A stretch of DNA of 64,000 nt from positions 67,673 to 131,672 of the forward strand of contig JBCCHB010000020.1 of assembly GCA_039028975.1 (NCBI GenBank), in the 5' to 3' direction. The stretch comes from JAHBNG01 sp039028975. GTDB lineage: Bacteria; Chloroflexota; Anaerolineae; Caldilineales; Caldilineaceae. Below the pieces are notes generated by a model that was given only the letters and a program-made list of their open reading frames with translations, was not told where the DNA came from and did no database searches. Of the stretch, positions 26,971-35,990 are shown in pieces (positions within the stretch are counted from its first letter, which is position 1; each line of letters opens with the position of its first letter). Made by a program: the position numbers and the translations under genes.

Positions 26971-27843
26971 TTAACGCTCTCTTAATTTCGGATTAAATGC
27001 ATCATTCAACCCATCCCCAATTAAGCTAATGCTCAACACAGTGACAAAGATTGCGATGCCTGGAATGGCCACTGTCCACCATGCATCCAAAATATAGGGA
27101 CGATTGTATCCAATCATGGACCCCCAACTGACTACGTTTGGATCGCCCAACCCCAAGAAACTCAAGCCGGCCTCGAAGAGTATGGCCACACCAACGACCA
27201 ATGTGGCAGAGACAATCAGAGGAGGCAGCGCATTGGGTAAGATCACCGACCAGATAATGGTCCAATCACCAACCCCAATAGAGCGTACGGCAGAAACGTA
27301 CTCTAAATTTTTGATTCTGAAAAACTCCGCTCGCGTCAGGCGAGCTGTCTGGGGCCAACTGACCACACCAATGGCAATAGCGATGGTTAGTAGAGAGGGT
27401 GAGAAGAGAGCCACAATGACCATGGCAAATAGCAGCGGTGGCAAAACCTGGAAGAACTCGGTCACCCGCATGAGCACCTCATCAATCCATCCCCCATAGT
27501 AGCCTGCTATGGCCCCGATGACAACACCGATGAAGACCGTCAGTGCAGCCGCTATAGCACCCACGAGTAACGTAGCATCGCCACCATCAATCAGCCCTGC
27601 CAGAATATCCCGTCCTAGGTAGTCAGTGCCCAATAGCAATGCATCAGCATCCCCAGGAGGAGTTAAAGGTGCCCAAACAATTTTGAATGGATCAATGGTG
27701 TATAGATAGGGGCCTACCAGAGAAAAAAGTAGCACCCCAATAAAGAGTATTAGCCCAAGAAGCGCTGCTCGGTTGCGAATGAACATACGCCATGCTTCAT
27801 TGAGGGGGCTATACGATTGTTCAAGGATGGTTGGTTGCTGCAT
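26971..27843 (-). CDS. Dpp/Opp-type ABC transporter permease (DppC-like)
   Basis: A 290-residue permease with an N-terminal cytoplasmic helix and NRAALLGLILF, the LGTDYLGRDILAGLIDGG segment typical of DppC/OppC/NikC, about six membrane helices, and the ATPase-contacting EAA-like loop VSAVRSIGVGDWTIIWSVILPN. It forms the membrane channel with the DppB-like protein encoded upstream. Substrate unknown. The gene order (permease, permease, then ATPase about 2.5 kb on) suggests the plus-strand pair split one operon. Confidence 0.92.
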   Translation of the reverse strand: MQQPTILEQSYSPLNEAWRMFIRNRAALLGLILFIGVLLFSLVGPYLYTIDPFKIVWAPLTPPGDADALLLGTDYLGRDILAGLIDGGDATLLVGAIAAALTVFIGVVIGAIAGYYGGWIDEVLMRVTEFFQVLPPLLFAMVIVALFSPSLLTIAIAIGVVSWPQTARLTRAEFFRIKNLEYVSAVRSIGVGDWTIIWSVILPNALPPLIVSATLVVGVAILFEAGLSFLGLGDPNVVSWGSMIGYNRPYILDAWWTVAIPGIAIFVTVLSISLIGDGLNDAFNPKLRER

Positions 27844-28006
27844 AGAAAATTAGAGATGGAAATCGATTCGCAAAATCAATCGTGGATGAGTACGTGAGTT
27901 CTACTCAACATACCTATTATCGCAAAACGCATCAAAAATTTGCCGTAGGCTTCGCTTGAATAAGTTGAGGAGAACGTTACTTGTAATGCTATATCATCAA
28001 TATCGA

Positions 28007-28993
28007 CTAGGAGGCACTGGCACCAATCTTTATCCTCGGATCGATCAGCTGATAGAGTAGATCTGTGACTAGATTAGCCACAATGACCAAAACGGATGAG
28101 AAGAGCAATATGCCTAAGATGGCAGGAAAGTCCCGCCGTAAGATCGAGTCAAATGCTAGCGTACCCAATCCAGGCCAGTTAAAGACCGTCTCTACCAGTA
28201 CTGCGCCCGAGAGTAGGCTGCCAAATTGAAGCCCGGCAATGGTGACGACAGGTAGGATTGCGTTGCGCAATGCATGTTTGCCGATGACCACAGACTCGGC
28301 TAGACCCTTGGCTCGGGCGGTACGAATGTAATCTGCACCAAGTACCTCCAACATGCTGGCTCTGGATAAGCGACTGTATTGGGCTAAGTAGATGATGGCT
28401 AGCGTAAAGGCGGGTAAAATGAGATGGTGTAAGATATCCAAGGTTTCAACCAGCACCGTCCCATCAAGCAGGATATCTCTCATCCCAGAGACGGGAAAAA
28501 TAGGCAGAACCGAGGCAAAGAGGATGATGAGCATCAACCCTGACCAGAAGACAGGCATGGAATACCCAATCAGAGCCAAAATGGTCACAATGTTGCTGAA
28601 TATGCCCTCTGGATTCCGAGACGCCAACACACCCAGCACGGTTCCGCCGACTATGGCCATCGCCAGAGAGGTAATCACCAACAAGAGGGTTGGGCCTACT
28701 TTACTTACGATGAGGCCCAAGACAGGGGTATTATAAAAAAAGGAAGTGCCTAAATCGCCACGAAGTACATTGCCCAAGTAGATAGCAAGCTGGGTCGGTA
28801 TCGGTTTGTCTAACCCATACGCCGCTCGAATATTAGCCAGCATCTCCTCTGTGGCCCCACCCATCTCCCCAGCAATCACCTCTGCTGGATCACCTGGAGC
28901 CAACTGGATAAGCAAAAAGTTGAGCACTACCACAGCCAAAATAAGAAGGATGGCGTTTGCAAAGCGTCGAAGTAGCGTTTTGAATAATTGCAT
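28007..28993 (-). CDS. Dpp/Opp-type ABC transporter permease (DppB-like)
   Basis: A 328-residue permease. RRFANAILLILAVVVLNFLL is the first helix, then LAPGDPAEVIAGE and the DppB hallmark of about six helices, with the cytoplasmic loop YIRTARAKGLAESVVIGKHALRNAILP. The C-terminus LVTDLLYQLIDPRIK is standard for the family. It pairs with the DppC-like permease 163 bases downstream. It would import oligopeptides, glycosides or similar compounds across the cytoplasmic membrane. Confidence 0.92.
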   Translation of the reverse strand: MQLFKTLLRRFANAILLILAVVVLNFLLIQLAPGDPAEVIAGEMGGATEEMLANIRAAYGLDKPIPTQLAIYLGNVLRGDLGTSFFYNTPVLGLIVSKVGPTLLLVITSLAMAIVGGTVLGVLASRNPEGIFSNIVTILALIGYSMPVFWSGLMLIILFASVLPIFPVSGMRDILLDGTVLVETLDILHHLILPAFTLAIIYLAQYSRLSRASMLEVLGADYIRTARAKGLAESVVIGKHALRNAILPVVTIAGLQFGSLLSGAVLVETVFNWPGLGTLAFDSILRRDFPAILGILLFSSVLVIVANLVTDLLYQLIDPRIKIGASAS

Positions 28994-29186
28994 GAATGGG
29001 TACGGATTGTAGGTGATGTGCGCTGCGTGTTTGAAAGTGCGGTCGTGTTTAAAACGGTCGATCTCTATTGTAACAGGGGATGATCATATGTGGGAAATAT
29101 CTATCTACAACGGCTATCTCTCATCCGTCGCTCACAACACGTCCAACACGACTCCAGAGCAATTTCCGTCTCCACCGGGACAGGCC

Positions 29187-29216
29187 GACCAAACGACCTC
29201 AGACCAAACGACCTCA
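29187..29216. repeat. Two tandem copies of a 15-bp unit
   Basis: GACCAAACGACCTCA occurs twice head to tail in the gap between the FadB-like stop and the permease start. Confidence 0.9.
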
Positions 29217-29234
29217 GGCTAAACGGCCCTACAG

Positions 29235-31364
29235 CTAGAATGTCTTACCCTTCTCTGCCATGTCAACTAACATCTGCGGTGGTGTAAAGCGCTCACCATA
29301 GACGTCAGCTAATTCTTGTGCTCTTGCGACAAACTTCTTCACACCATAGGCATTGATGTACTGAAGCGGCCCACCATGAAAGGGTGCATACCCCCAGCCA
29401 AAGATTGCCCCCAAATTTGCGTCTGGAACTGAGCGCAATACACCCTCTTCCAAGCAGCGAACCGTCTCAATGGACTGGATGAAGAGAATCCGATCCACCA
29501 TCTCCTCTTGAGTCAACTGTTCCTGCCCATCCATAAAAATCTCAGCCAGACCAGACCAGAGTTTCTTGCTCCCATTTTTGTATTCATAAAACCCATCCCC
29601 TCCCGCCCGGCCAGGACGTTCCAATTCCAGCATCTTGTCCAAGACTGGGAAGGCAGGATGCTCAGTCATAACCTTGCCTTCTGCATCACCGTCAGCAATG
29701 GCCTGCTGACGAACGTGGTCAGCAAGGCTGAGAGAGACCTCATCCATTAGTGCCAAGGGGCCAACAGGCATACCTGCTTGTAACCCGGCCATTTCGATGG
29801 CATGGGGGTGTTGGCCCTCATTGAGCATCGCCATGCCTTCATTGGTCCACGTGCCAAAGACACGAGAGGTGTAGAAGCCACGGCTGTCATTGACTACAAT
29901 CGGTACCTTGCGGATGGCGAGGACGTAATCAAATGCTTTGGCTAGCGTCTCCTCATTGGTCTTTTCACCCATGATGATCTCCACGAGCTGCATCTTATCA
30001 ACTGGAGAGAAGAAGTGTAGACCGATAAACTTTTCGGGCCGGATGCTGGCTTCGGCGAGACTAGTAATGGGCAGGGTAGACGTGTTGGAAGCGAAGACGC
30101 CACGCTGGTCCATCTTGCCTTCGGCCATCTCGGTGACTTTGGCCTTGAGGTCACGATTCTCGAAGACAGCTTCGATGATCAGATCGCAACCATCCAGTTG
30201 ACCATAGTCGTCGGTGGCATGGATACTGGCTAGTACGCCGTCCATCTTCTCTTGAGTCATCCGGCCACGCTTGACCCGCTTGGCCATGATGGCGGCGATC
30301 CGCTCCTTGCCAGCATCTGCGTCTTCTTGGTTCGCGTCAGTCATGACCACGTTCATGCCAGCGGCAGCTGAAACGTAAGCAATGCCGTGGCCCATCATGC
30401 CTGCACCGAGTACGCCCACTGTTTTGGTGGTGGTAGGCGGCACATTCTGTGGCCGGCTATTCCCTTTCTTGATCTGGTTGAGTTGTGTCCAGAAGGCGCT
30501 GATCATATTTTTGCTGGTCTGTCCCGCTGCAAGATGGGCAAAGTAGCGGCTTTCAATGCGGCTAGCCGTGTCAATATCGACCTGGCACCCTTCGACCATG
30601 GCTGATAGTATGGCTATCGGTGCGGGAAAGTTGCCCTTGGTCTCTTTTCGCATCATGGCTGGGGCAACGGCCAGCATCTGGGCAATATGGGGGCTTTGGG
30701 GACCACCACCAGGGATTTTATAGCGTATGACTGCATCCCACGGCGCTTTGGCCTCAGGATTTTCTTTGATCCACGTTTTTGCTTGGTTTATCAGGTCATT
30801 CATATCCTCAGCTAATGCATGAATCATACCATCTTCCAGGGCCTGAGATGGCGTGTACTTCTTATTTTGGGACAGCCACTCCAGCCCTTTCTGCATTCCG
30901 GCTAGTCGCGGGGCGCGAGCCACACCACCCCCCCCAGGCAGCAAACCCAGACCAACTTCGGGGAAACCAAACTTGATGCGGTCATCATTGAGCGAAATGC
31001 GATAGTGGCAAGCCAAAGCCAACTCCATACCACCGCCTAGGGCCATACCGTTAAGGGCCGCAACCACGGGCTTGCCCATGGTCTCCATGCGGCGGAAATA
31101 CGCTTTGAGCGTCTGGCAGGCATCAAAGAAATTCTGCGGATCATTACCATCAAACGAGGTTTCGATATCCGCGCCAGCTACCCAAATTTTCGGCTTGCCT
31201 GAAACGAGGATGACGCCCGTTACGCTCTCGTCCGCCTCAATTTTGTCCAGCGCTTCGGTGTAGGCGCTGTAGAACAGCTGGTTCAACACGTTGGCTGAGC
31301 GATCCGGCATGTCCATGGTTAAGGTAACAATGCCGTCGGAGTCTTTGTTGTAATCAATAGCCAT
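29235..31364 (-). CDS. Bifunctional enoyl-CoA hydratase / 3-hydroxyacyl-CoA dehydrogenase
   Basis: A 709-residue FadB/FadJ-type multifunctional enzyme for fatty-acid beta-oxidation. The N-terminal crotonase half has ALGGGMELAL and FPEVGLGLLPGGGG, with both catalytic Glu positions kept. The middle is a Rossmann NAD site (VGVLGAGMMGHGIA) and SNTSTLPITSLA, GLHFFSPVDKMQLVEI of hydroxyacyl-CoA dehydrogenase. The C-terminal helical domain is repeated (GRAGGDGFYEY). GAGAGAG is upstream of ATG 31364, which lies 2 bases after the thiolase stop, so the two are translationally linked. It should hydrate enoyl-CoA and oxidise the product to 3-ketoacyl-CoA for the adjacent thiolase. Confidence 0.93.
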   Translation of the reverse strand: MAIDYNKDSDGIVTLTMDMPDRSANVLNQLFYSAYTEALDKIEADESVTGVILVSGKPKIWVAGADIETSFDGNDPQNFFDACQTLKAYFRRMETMGKPVVAALNGMALGGGMELALACHYRISLNDDRIKFGFPEVGLGLLPGGGGVARAPRLAGMQKGLEWLSQNKKYTPSQALEDGMIHALAEDMNDLINQAKTWIKENPEAKAPWDAVIRYKIPGGGPQSPHIAQMLAVAPAMMRKETKGNFPAPIAILSAMVEGCQVDIDTASRIESRYFAHLAAGQTSKNMISAFWTQLNQIKKGNSRPQNVPPTTTKTVGVLGAGMMGHGIAYVSAAAGMNVVMTDANQEDADAGKERIAAIMAKRVKRGRMTQEKMDGVLASIHATDDYGQLDGCDLIIEAVFENRDLKAKVTEMAEGKMDQRGVFASNTSTLPITSLAEASIRPEKFIGLHFFSPVDKMQLVEIIMGEKTNEETLAKAFDYVLAIRKVPIVVNDSRGFYTSRVFGTWTNEGMAMLNEGQHPHAIEMAGLQAGMPVGPLALMDEVSLSLADHVRQQAIADGDAEGKVMTEHPAFPVLDKMLELERPGRAGGDGFYEYKNGSKKLWSGLAEIFMDGQEQLTQEEMVDRILFIQSIETVRCLEEGVLRSVPDANLGAIFGWGYAPFHGGPLQYINAYGVKKFVARAQELADVYGERFTPPQMLVDMAEKGKTF

Positions 31365-31366
31365 GT

Positions 31367-32590
31367 TTACACTCTCTCAATAATTGTAGAGATCCCCATG
31401 CCACCCCCCACACAAAGCGCAACCAATCCCGTCTCGCAGTCAGTACGCTCCATCTCATCTAACACGGTTCCCAGCAGCATGGCACCCGTTGCACCCAGTG
31501 GGTGACCCATTGCGATGGCACCACCGTTGACGTTCACGTTCTCCGCCGAGTCAATCTCCAGATCTCGCATGAAGCGCATAACCACCGAGGCAAAGGCTTC
31601 GTTTATCTCCCAGAGGTCGATATCGTCCGCCGTCATGCCAGCCATCTTGAGCGCTTTTTTTGCGGCCGGCCCTGGGCCAGTCAACATGATGGTGGGATCG
31701 GTGCCAACCAAAGCCGCAGAACGGATACGAGCACGCGGCTTAAGCCCCATAGCGTTGCCCTTATCCTCGTTACCAATCAAGACCAAGGCAGCCCCGTCTA
31801 CAATGCCGGATGAGTTGCCCGCGGTATGCACGTGGTTGATCTCCTCCACATGGGGATATTTTTGTTGGGCCACGAAGTCGAAACCCATTGAGCCGGGTGT
31901 TTCGAAGGCAGGGTTAAGATTCGCCAACCCGTCCATAGTCGTGTCTGGGCGAATGTAAGCATCCCGTTCGAGGATAGTAATGCCGTTCATATCTTTAACT
32001 GGAACAACCGAGCGGTCAAAGTAGCCGTTGTCCCGCGCAAAGGAAGCCCGTTGTTGGGATTGAAGGGCAAATTTATCCACATCCTCGCGGCTGAACCCTT
32101 CCAGCGTAGCGATGAGATCAGCACCAATACCTTGGGGGACGAAGTAGGTTTCGTAGTTCGTCTGCGGATCAACTGCCCACGCACCACCGTCTGACCCCAT
32201 GGGGACTCGGCTCAGGCTTTCCACGCCGCCAGCCACCACCAGCTCCTCCCAGCCAGAGCGTACCTTCATGGCCCCCAAATTGACCGCCTCTAGCCCTGAT
32301 GCACAGAAACGATTAAGCTGCATTCCCGGCACGTCCAGATCCCAGCCTGCTTTTTGGGCCGCGGCTTTGGCGATGTCTGCGCCTTGGTCACCGATGGGGG
32401 TGACACAGCCCAAGACGACATCGTTGACTTCCGAGGTGCCCAGGTCAGTACGCTCCACCAGTTCGTCCATCAGGTTGACAACGAGGTCGATAGGTTTGAC
32501 TTCATGGAGTTCTCCGCTTGCTTTGCCCTTAGACCGGGGGGTGCGGATGGCTTCGTAGATGTAGGCTTCTTGTTGTTTCATTTCTTGCAT
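31367..32590 (-). CDS. fadA: Thiolase (acetyl-CoA acyltransferase)
   Basis: A 407-residue thiolase. ATG 32590 is preceded by GAGGAG. The acyl-accepting Cys is Cys96 in NRFCASGLEA, with the His motif NEAFA, GHPLGATGAMLLG, and the second catalytic Cys in CVGGGMG. It cleaves 3-ketoacyl-CoA with CoA to acetyl-CoA and a shortened acyl-CoA. It is the first gene of a two-gene unit with the FadB-like enzyme. Acetoacetyl-CoA synthesis in the reverse direction is an alternative role, but the neighbour argues for beta-oxidation. Confidence 0.93.
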   Translation of the reverse strand: MQEMKQQEAYIYEAIRTPRSKGKASGELHEVKPIDLVVNLMDELVERTDLGTSEVNDVVLGCVTPIGDQGADIAKAAAQKAGWDLDVPGMQLNRFCASGLEAVNLGAMKVRSGWEELVVAGGVESLSRVPMGSDGGAWAVDPQTNYETYFVPQGIGADLIATLEGFSREDVDKFALQSQQRASFARDNGYFDRSVVPVKDMNGITILERDAYIRPDTTMDGLANLNPAFETPGSMGFDFVAQQKYPHVEEINHVHTAGNSSGIVDGAALVLIGNEDKGNAMGLKPRARIRSAALVGTDPTIMLTGPGPAAKKALKMAGMTADDIDLWEINEAFASVVMRFMRDLEIDSAENVNVNGGAIAMGHPLGATGAMLLGTVLDEMERTDCETGLVALCVGGGMGISTIIERV

Positions 32591-32726
32591 GTTCTAAATC
32601 TCCTCATATGCAGATAACCACAAAGAGTGTACTTGGATAGAATAGTAACTTGCCCTGGAAAATTTGGATGCTCAATCTGGCATTTTACCTACATTCCCAT
32701 ATGCGTCTACTGGCTTAGCTGTTTCT

Positions 32727-33956
32727 CTAGGAGCCAGCAACAACACCATTCTGCATCAACTCTGAAATTTCCATCTGGCTGTAGTCAAGCTCAGTCAAAA
32801 CTTGGTTCGTATGCGCACCCAGCGCAGTCCCCACGTGCTTATACTCCGGCGTATGATTGGACAGTCTAATCGGCGTGCCAACCTGGAGCTGTAGGGAACC
32901 ATCCGCCCGTGGCACGTTGACAACTAGATTGCGCGCCTGAGTGTGAGGATGCTCCAACGCCTCCTGAGCCGTCAGGACCGGTTCCACACAGGCGTCGAAT
33001 TCCGCAAATATCTCTGTCCATTCGGCCAGCGTCTTGTCGCGGATAGCAGCGCGGATCTCATCCTTGAAGGAGTGCTGGTTATCGGTATCAAAGTTCAGAC
33101 CTGGCTTGATCAAATCCTCCCGCTGGATGGCAGTACAAAACTGGGTCCAGAATTTGGGTTCCAGCGAACCGACAGAGATAGTGCCCCCATCTTTGGTTTC
33201 GTAGAGGTCGTAGAAGGTGCCACCGTTGAGGGGCATTCGCTCTTTTTGGGGCGCTGCTTTGTCAGCTACTTCGCCCTCTGCTGCTTCTTGAGCAACGATG
33301 ACATTGGCCGCGGCCATGCTATTCCAGGCCAACGAGCCGTCGTGCATGGAGATATCCACGTGAGCGCCTTCGCCAGTCTGAGAGCGGCGAATGACGGCGC
33401 TTAACAGGCCGATAACCATATGTAAACTGCCGCCACCAATATCAGCAACTTGGGTAGGCATGGGCGGGGGAACATCACCCTCTTGGCGGCCATAGTGAGC
33501 CAACATGCCAGAGAGGGCCAGATAGTTGAGGTCATGGCCAGCCCGATCCCGGTAGGGGCCATCCTGCCCGTAACCAGTGAGCGAGCAATAAATAATATGG
33601 GGACAAATGGTTTTCATGGCCTGGTAGCCCACACCTAGCCGCTCCATAACGCCAGGACGAGACTGCTCAACGATGATATCATAGCCCTGCTCAGTAATGA
33701 GCTTTTGAACAATCTTAACCGAGCCTTCCGCTTTTAGATTGAGCCCCAAACTACGCTTGCTGCGGTTGAGCAGGCCGTGACCAGCCGAAATGCCATCTTT
33801 GTCAAAAGGAGGGAGTAACCGAGTCAATTCAGGACGTTCTGGCGCTTCAACCCTGAGGATGTCCGCGCCCAGGTCGGCCAACATCATGGTCGCGTAGGGG
33901 CCAGGGAGGAGAGTTGAAAAGTCAAGTATTTTTAGGTGGGATAGTGGTGCTGACAT
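32727..33956 (-). CDS. Class III CoA-transferase / alpha-methylacyl-CoA racemase family (CaiB/BaiF)
   Basis: A 409-residue CaiB/BaiF protein. LKILDFSTLLPGPYATMMLADLGAD is the family start region (written here by residues about 8-32), with VEAPERPE, NRSKRSLGLNLK and the active-site Asp region in DRAGHDLNYLALSG. The SGMLAHYGR region and length resemble 2-methylacyl-CoA racemase more than formyl- or carnitine-CoA transferase. A racemase would let branched acyl chains enter beta-oxidation, matching the fad neighbours. No clear ribosome site. CoA-transferase activity cannot be excluded. Confidence 0.85.
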   Translation of the reverse strand: MSAPLSHLKILDFSTLLPGPYATMMLADLGADILRVEAPERPELTRLLPPFDKDGISAGHGLLNRSKRSLGLNLKAEGSVKIVQKLITEQGYDIIVEQSRPGVMERLGVGYQAMKTICPHIIYCSLTGYGQDGPYRDRAGHDLNYLALSGMLAHYGRQEGDVPPPMPTQVADIGGGSLHMVIGLLSAVIRRSQTGEGAHVDISMHDGSLAWNSMAAANVIVAQEAAEGEVADKAAPQKERMPLNGGTFYDLYETKDGGTISVGSLEPKFWTQFCTAIQREDLIKPGLNFDTDNQHSFKDEIRAAIRDKTLAEWTEIFAEFDACVEPVLTAQEALEHPHTQARNLVVNVPRADGSLQLQVGTPIRLSNHTPEYKHVGTALGAHTNQVLTELDYSQMEISELMQNGVVAGS

Positions 33957-34013
33957 TGTTCAGATCAGAAAATACCATCTTAATGCGGTGGATAATTTCG
34001 CTGCGAAGACTGT

Positions 34014-34388
34014 TTACCATCGTGCTTGGGAATAGTGATCTCGAATCATCTCATCACGCGTAATTAGAATGTCGTTATCGATGGAAGCATGGGCAACCAG
34101 AATACGGTCAAATGGATCACGAGTCCACGTCATGGAAAGCGCGTTGGCGATAATGTTATTGAATGGTTTGGAACAAACAGAAAGCCCCATACGCTGGGCG
34201 ACATCCGTTAAGATAGTGTCCACCGTTGGATTGATTCGCCCTATCTCGTGCAGATATTGCAGTTCCAAGCGGACAATAGGGGAAATGAACCACTCGTGCT
34301 GATTCATCAGCTGTTGTAGCGATACCGAAAACCTTTGTCTGTCATTGGCATGAACCCAAACAACCACATGTGTATCAAGGTAAATCAA
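34014..34388 (-). CDS. PIN-domain toxin (VapC-like)
   Basis: I place the start at TTG 34388, giving 124 residues beginning MIYLDTHVVVWV. GGGAG lies 7 bases before it, and it overlaps the antitoxin end by 14 bases. A frame extending further upstream would read through the antitoxin. PIN acidic residues are visible: Asp5 (YLDTH), Glu in VRLELQYL, TRDPFDRILVAHA and ITRDEMI. PIN toxins are Mg-dependent RNases held inactive by the partner antitoxin. The pair lies within the acyl-CoA cluster, between the CoA-transferase and acyl-CoA dehydrogenase genes. Confidence 0.85.
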   Translation of the reverse strand: MIYLDTHVVVWVHANDRQRFSVSLQQLMNQHEWFISPIVRLELQYLHEIGRINPTVDTILTDVAQRMGLSVCSKPFNNIIANALSMTWTRDPFDRILVAHASIDNDILITRDEMIRDHYSQARW

Positions 34389-34605
34389 TATTATACTCCC
34401 ACTCAATATGCACAAGGTCATCCGGGTTGCCATTGATAACATCGGGGCGATAGACCATGTTTGCAAACTTATCAACAGGTTCAACGGGCGAAATACGCAG
34501 TTTGCGCCCACCTTTGTTGATTTCGAGTGGAATACCTGTTGTAAGGATTTCTTCTAGCAAATTATAAATGTTGCTCCGCAACTCAGTTACAGTTATCGTT
34601 TTCAT
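34375..34605 (-). CDS. Phd/YefM-type antitoxin
   Basis: A 76-residue protein starting at ATG 34605 (MKTITVTELRSNIYNLLEEI). This is the Phd/YefM N-terminal DNA-binding fold; the C-terminal part (VHIEWEYNIDL) should wrap the toxin. An ATG 8 codons upstream is possible but lies in the operator. It neutralises the overlapping PIN toxin and, by family knowledge, represses the operon. Palindromes just upstream fit autoregulation. Confidence 0.82.
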   Translation of the reverse strand: MKTITVTELRSNIYNLLEEILTTGIPLEINKGGRKLRISPVEPVDKFANMVYRPDVINGNPDDLVHIEWEYNIDLP

Positions 34606-34617
34606 GATCAGTCTCGT

Positions 34618-34650
34618 GTGTACGTACACCAGGAGTAATAACGTACGTAC
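34618..34650. promoter_or_regulatory. Putative operator of the Phd/PIN operon
   Basis: A perfect 12-base palindrome, GTGTACGTACAC, at 34618-34629, and a second related site ACGTACGTAC at 34641-34650, both just upstream of the antitoxin start. Paired GTAC-rich palindromes at this position are typical of Phd/YefM autorepression. Confidence 0.7.
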
Positions 34651-34714
34651 AGTTTAGATGAGATGAATAGACTTGTCAAGAGGGGCATCAGATGAATTGG
34701 GCCCAGCGACATCG

Positions 34715-35860
34715 TTAAAACCCCATCGCTCTGCCAATAATCTCCTTCATAATCTCATTGGTCCCGCCGTAAATTCGGCTGGCTCGGGCATCCGTATACA
34801 TCTTGGCAATGGGGTACTCACTCATAAAGCCATAACCGCCATGAAGCTGCACACACTGATCGACGACTTTACCCTGCAAGTCCGAAAGCCAGTATTTGGC
34901 CATGGCAGCCTTTTCGGGCGTTAGGGTTTGCGCGTTGAGTTCCGTAATGCACTGATCCGCAAACGTTCGCCCAATGGTGATTTCGGTCTGCATTTCAGCC
35001 AGCTTAAAACGGGAGTTCTGGAACTTGCCAATTTGGCGTCCAAAGGCCGTGCGCTCCTGGCAATACTTGACTGTTTCGGTCAGGGCCGCCTCAGCCGCGG
35101 CAATCGACTGGATGCCAATAATTAGCCGCTCCTGGGGCAACTCTTGCATAAGATAGATAAAGCCCATCCCCTCCTCACCCAGTAGATTTTCGGCGGGGAC
35201 GTGGACATTTTTGAAGAAGAGTTCGCCCAGGTCGCTGCCCTTCATGCCCATTTTACCTAGCTTGCGGCTATGGTCAAAGCCTTCCATGCCGTCTTCCACT
35301 ACCAGCAGACTGATTCCCTTGTGCCCCAAATTCGGGTTGGTCTTGCAGACGACTATACAGAGGCCGGCCAATACACCGTTGGAGATAAAGGTCTTTTGGC
35401 CATTCAGAAGATACGTTCCGTCCGATTGGGGCACCGCTGTCGTCTGGATACCTTGCAAATCGCCACCTGCGTTTGGCTCGGTCATACCGATAGAGGTAAT
35501 GAGTTCGCCAGAAACAGCCTTGGGAAGCCAGCGTTGTTTCTGTTCTTCACTGCCTAAGCGCGTGATGTAGGGGACTACAATATCTGTGTGGACACTAAAG
35601 CCAAGGCTGGTTACATTGGCTGCGGCAAATTCCTCACTCACAATGGTATTGAACCGGAAATCCTTGGCACTCAAACCACCATATTCTTCGGAAACGTCCA
35701 TAGCCAAGAATCCATTCTCTCCTGCTTTGCGCCACGCAGCCGGGTCGCTGATGCCTGCTTCGGTCCATGCCTGCTCATAGGGCGCTACGTCGCGCTGTAT
35801 AAATTCCCGGAAGGCATCGCGAAACATGCGGTGTTCATCTTCGTACATGAATTCTTGCAT
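34715..35860 (-). CDS. Acyl-CoA dehydrogenase (LCAD/isovaleryl-type catalytic site)
   Basis: A 381-residue flavoprotein, ATG preceded by GAGG at 7 bases. Family segments: SIGMTEPNAGGDLQGI, KTFISNGVLAGL, KMGMKGSDLGEL, QLHGGYGFMSEYPIAKMY. The usual medium-chain catalytic Glu in IYEGT is Gly here (RIYGGTNEI). Instead Glu is present in MQELPQERLIIG, the alternative catalytic site known from long-chain and isovaleryl-CoA dehydrogenases. It introduces the first double bond of beta-oxidation, so it supplies the FadB-like enzyme. Electrons would go to an ETF not seen here. Confidence 0.92.
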   Translation of the reverse strand: MQEFMYEDEHRMFRDAFREFIQRDVAPYEQAWTEAGISDPAAWRKAGENGFLAMDVSEEYGGLSAKDFRFNTIVSEEFAAANVTSLGFSVHTDIVVPYITRLGSEEQKQRWLPKAVSGELITSIGMTEPNAGGDLQGIQTTAVPQSDGTYLLNGQKTFISNGVLAGLCIVVCKTNPNLGHKGISLLVVEDGMEGFDHSRKLGKMGMKGSDLGELFFKNVHVPAENLLGEEGMGFIYLMQELPQERLIIGIQSIAAAEAALTETVKYCQERTAFGRQIGKFQNSRFKLAEMQTEITIGRTFADQCITELNAQTLTPEKAAMAKYWLSDLQGKVVDQCVQLHGGYGFMSEYPIAKMYTDARASRIYGGTNEIMKEIIGRAMGF

Positions 35861-35990
35861 AAGATTGCCTCTATAACTTGGCTATACTCGACTCCGTTTG
35901 AGAAGGGTAGTTTCGTTCCTTTGGTAGAGCGTCGTAAAACGACTCTTCGCAATACGACCGCAGCAAAGTGCGAATAAGTACAAGATCGAG

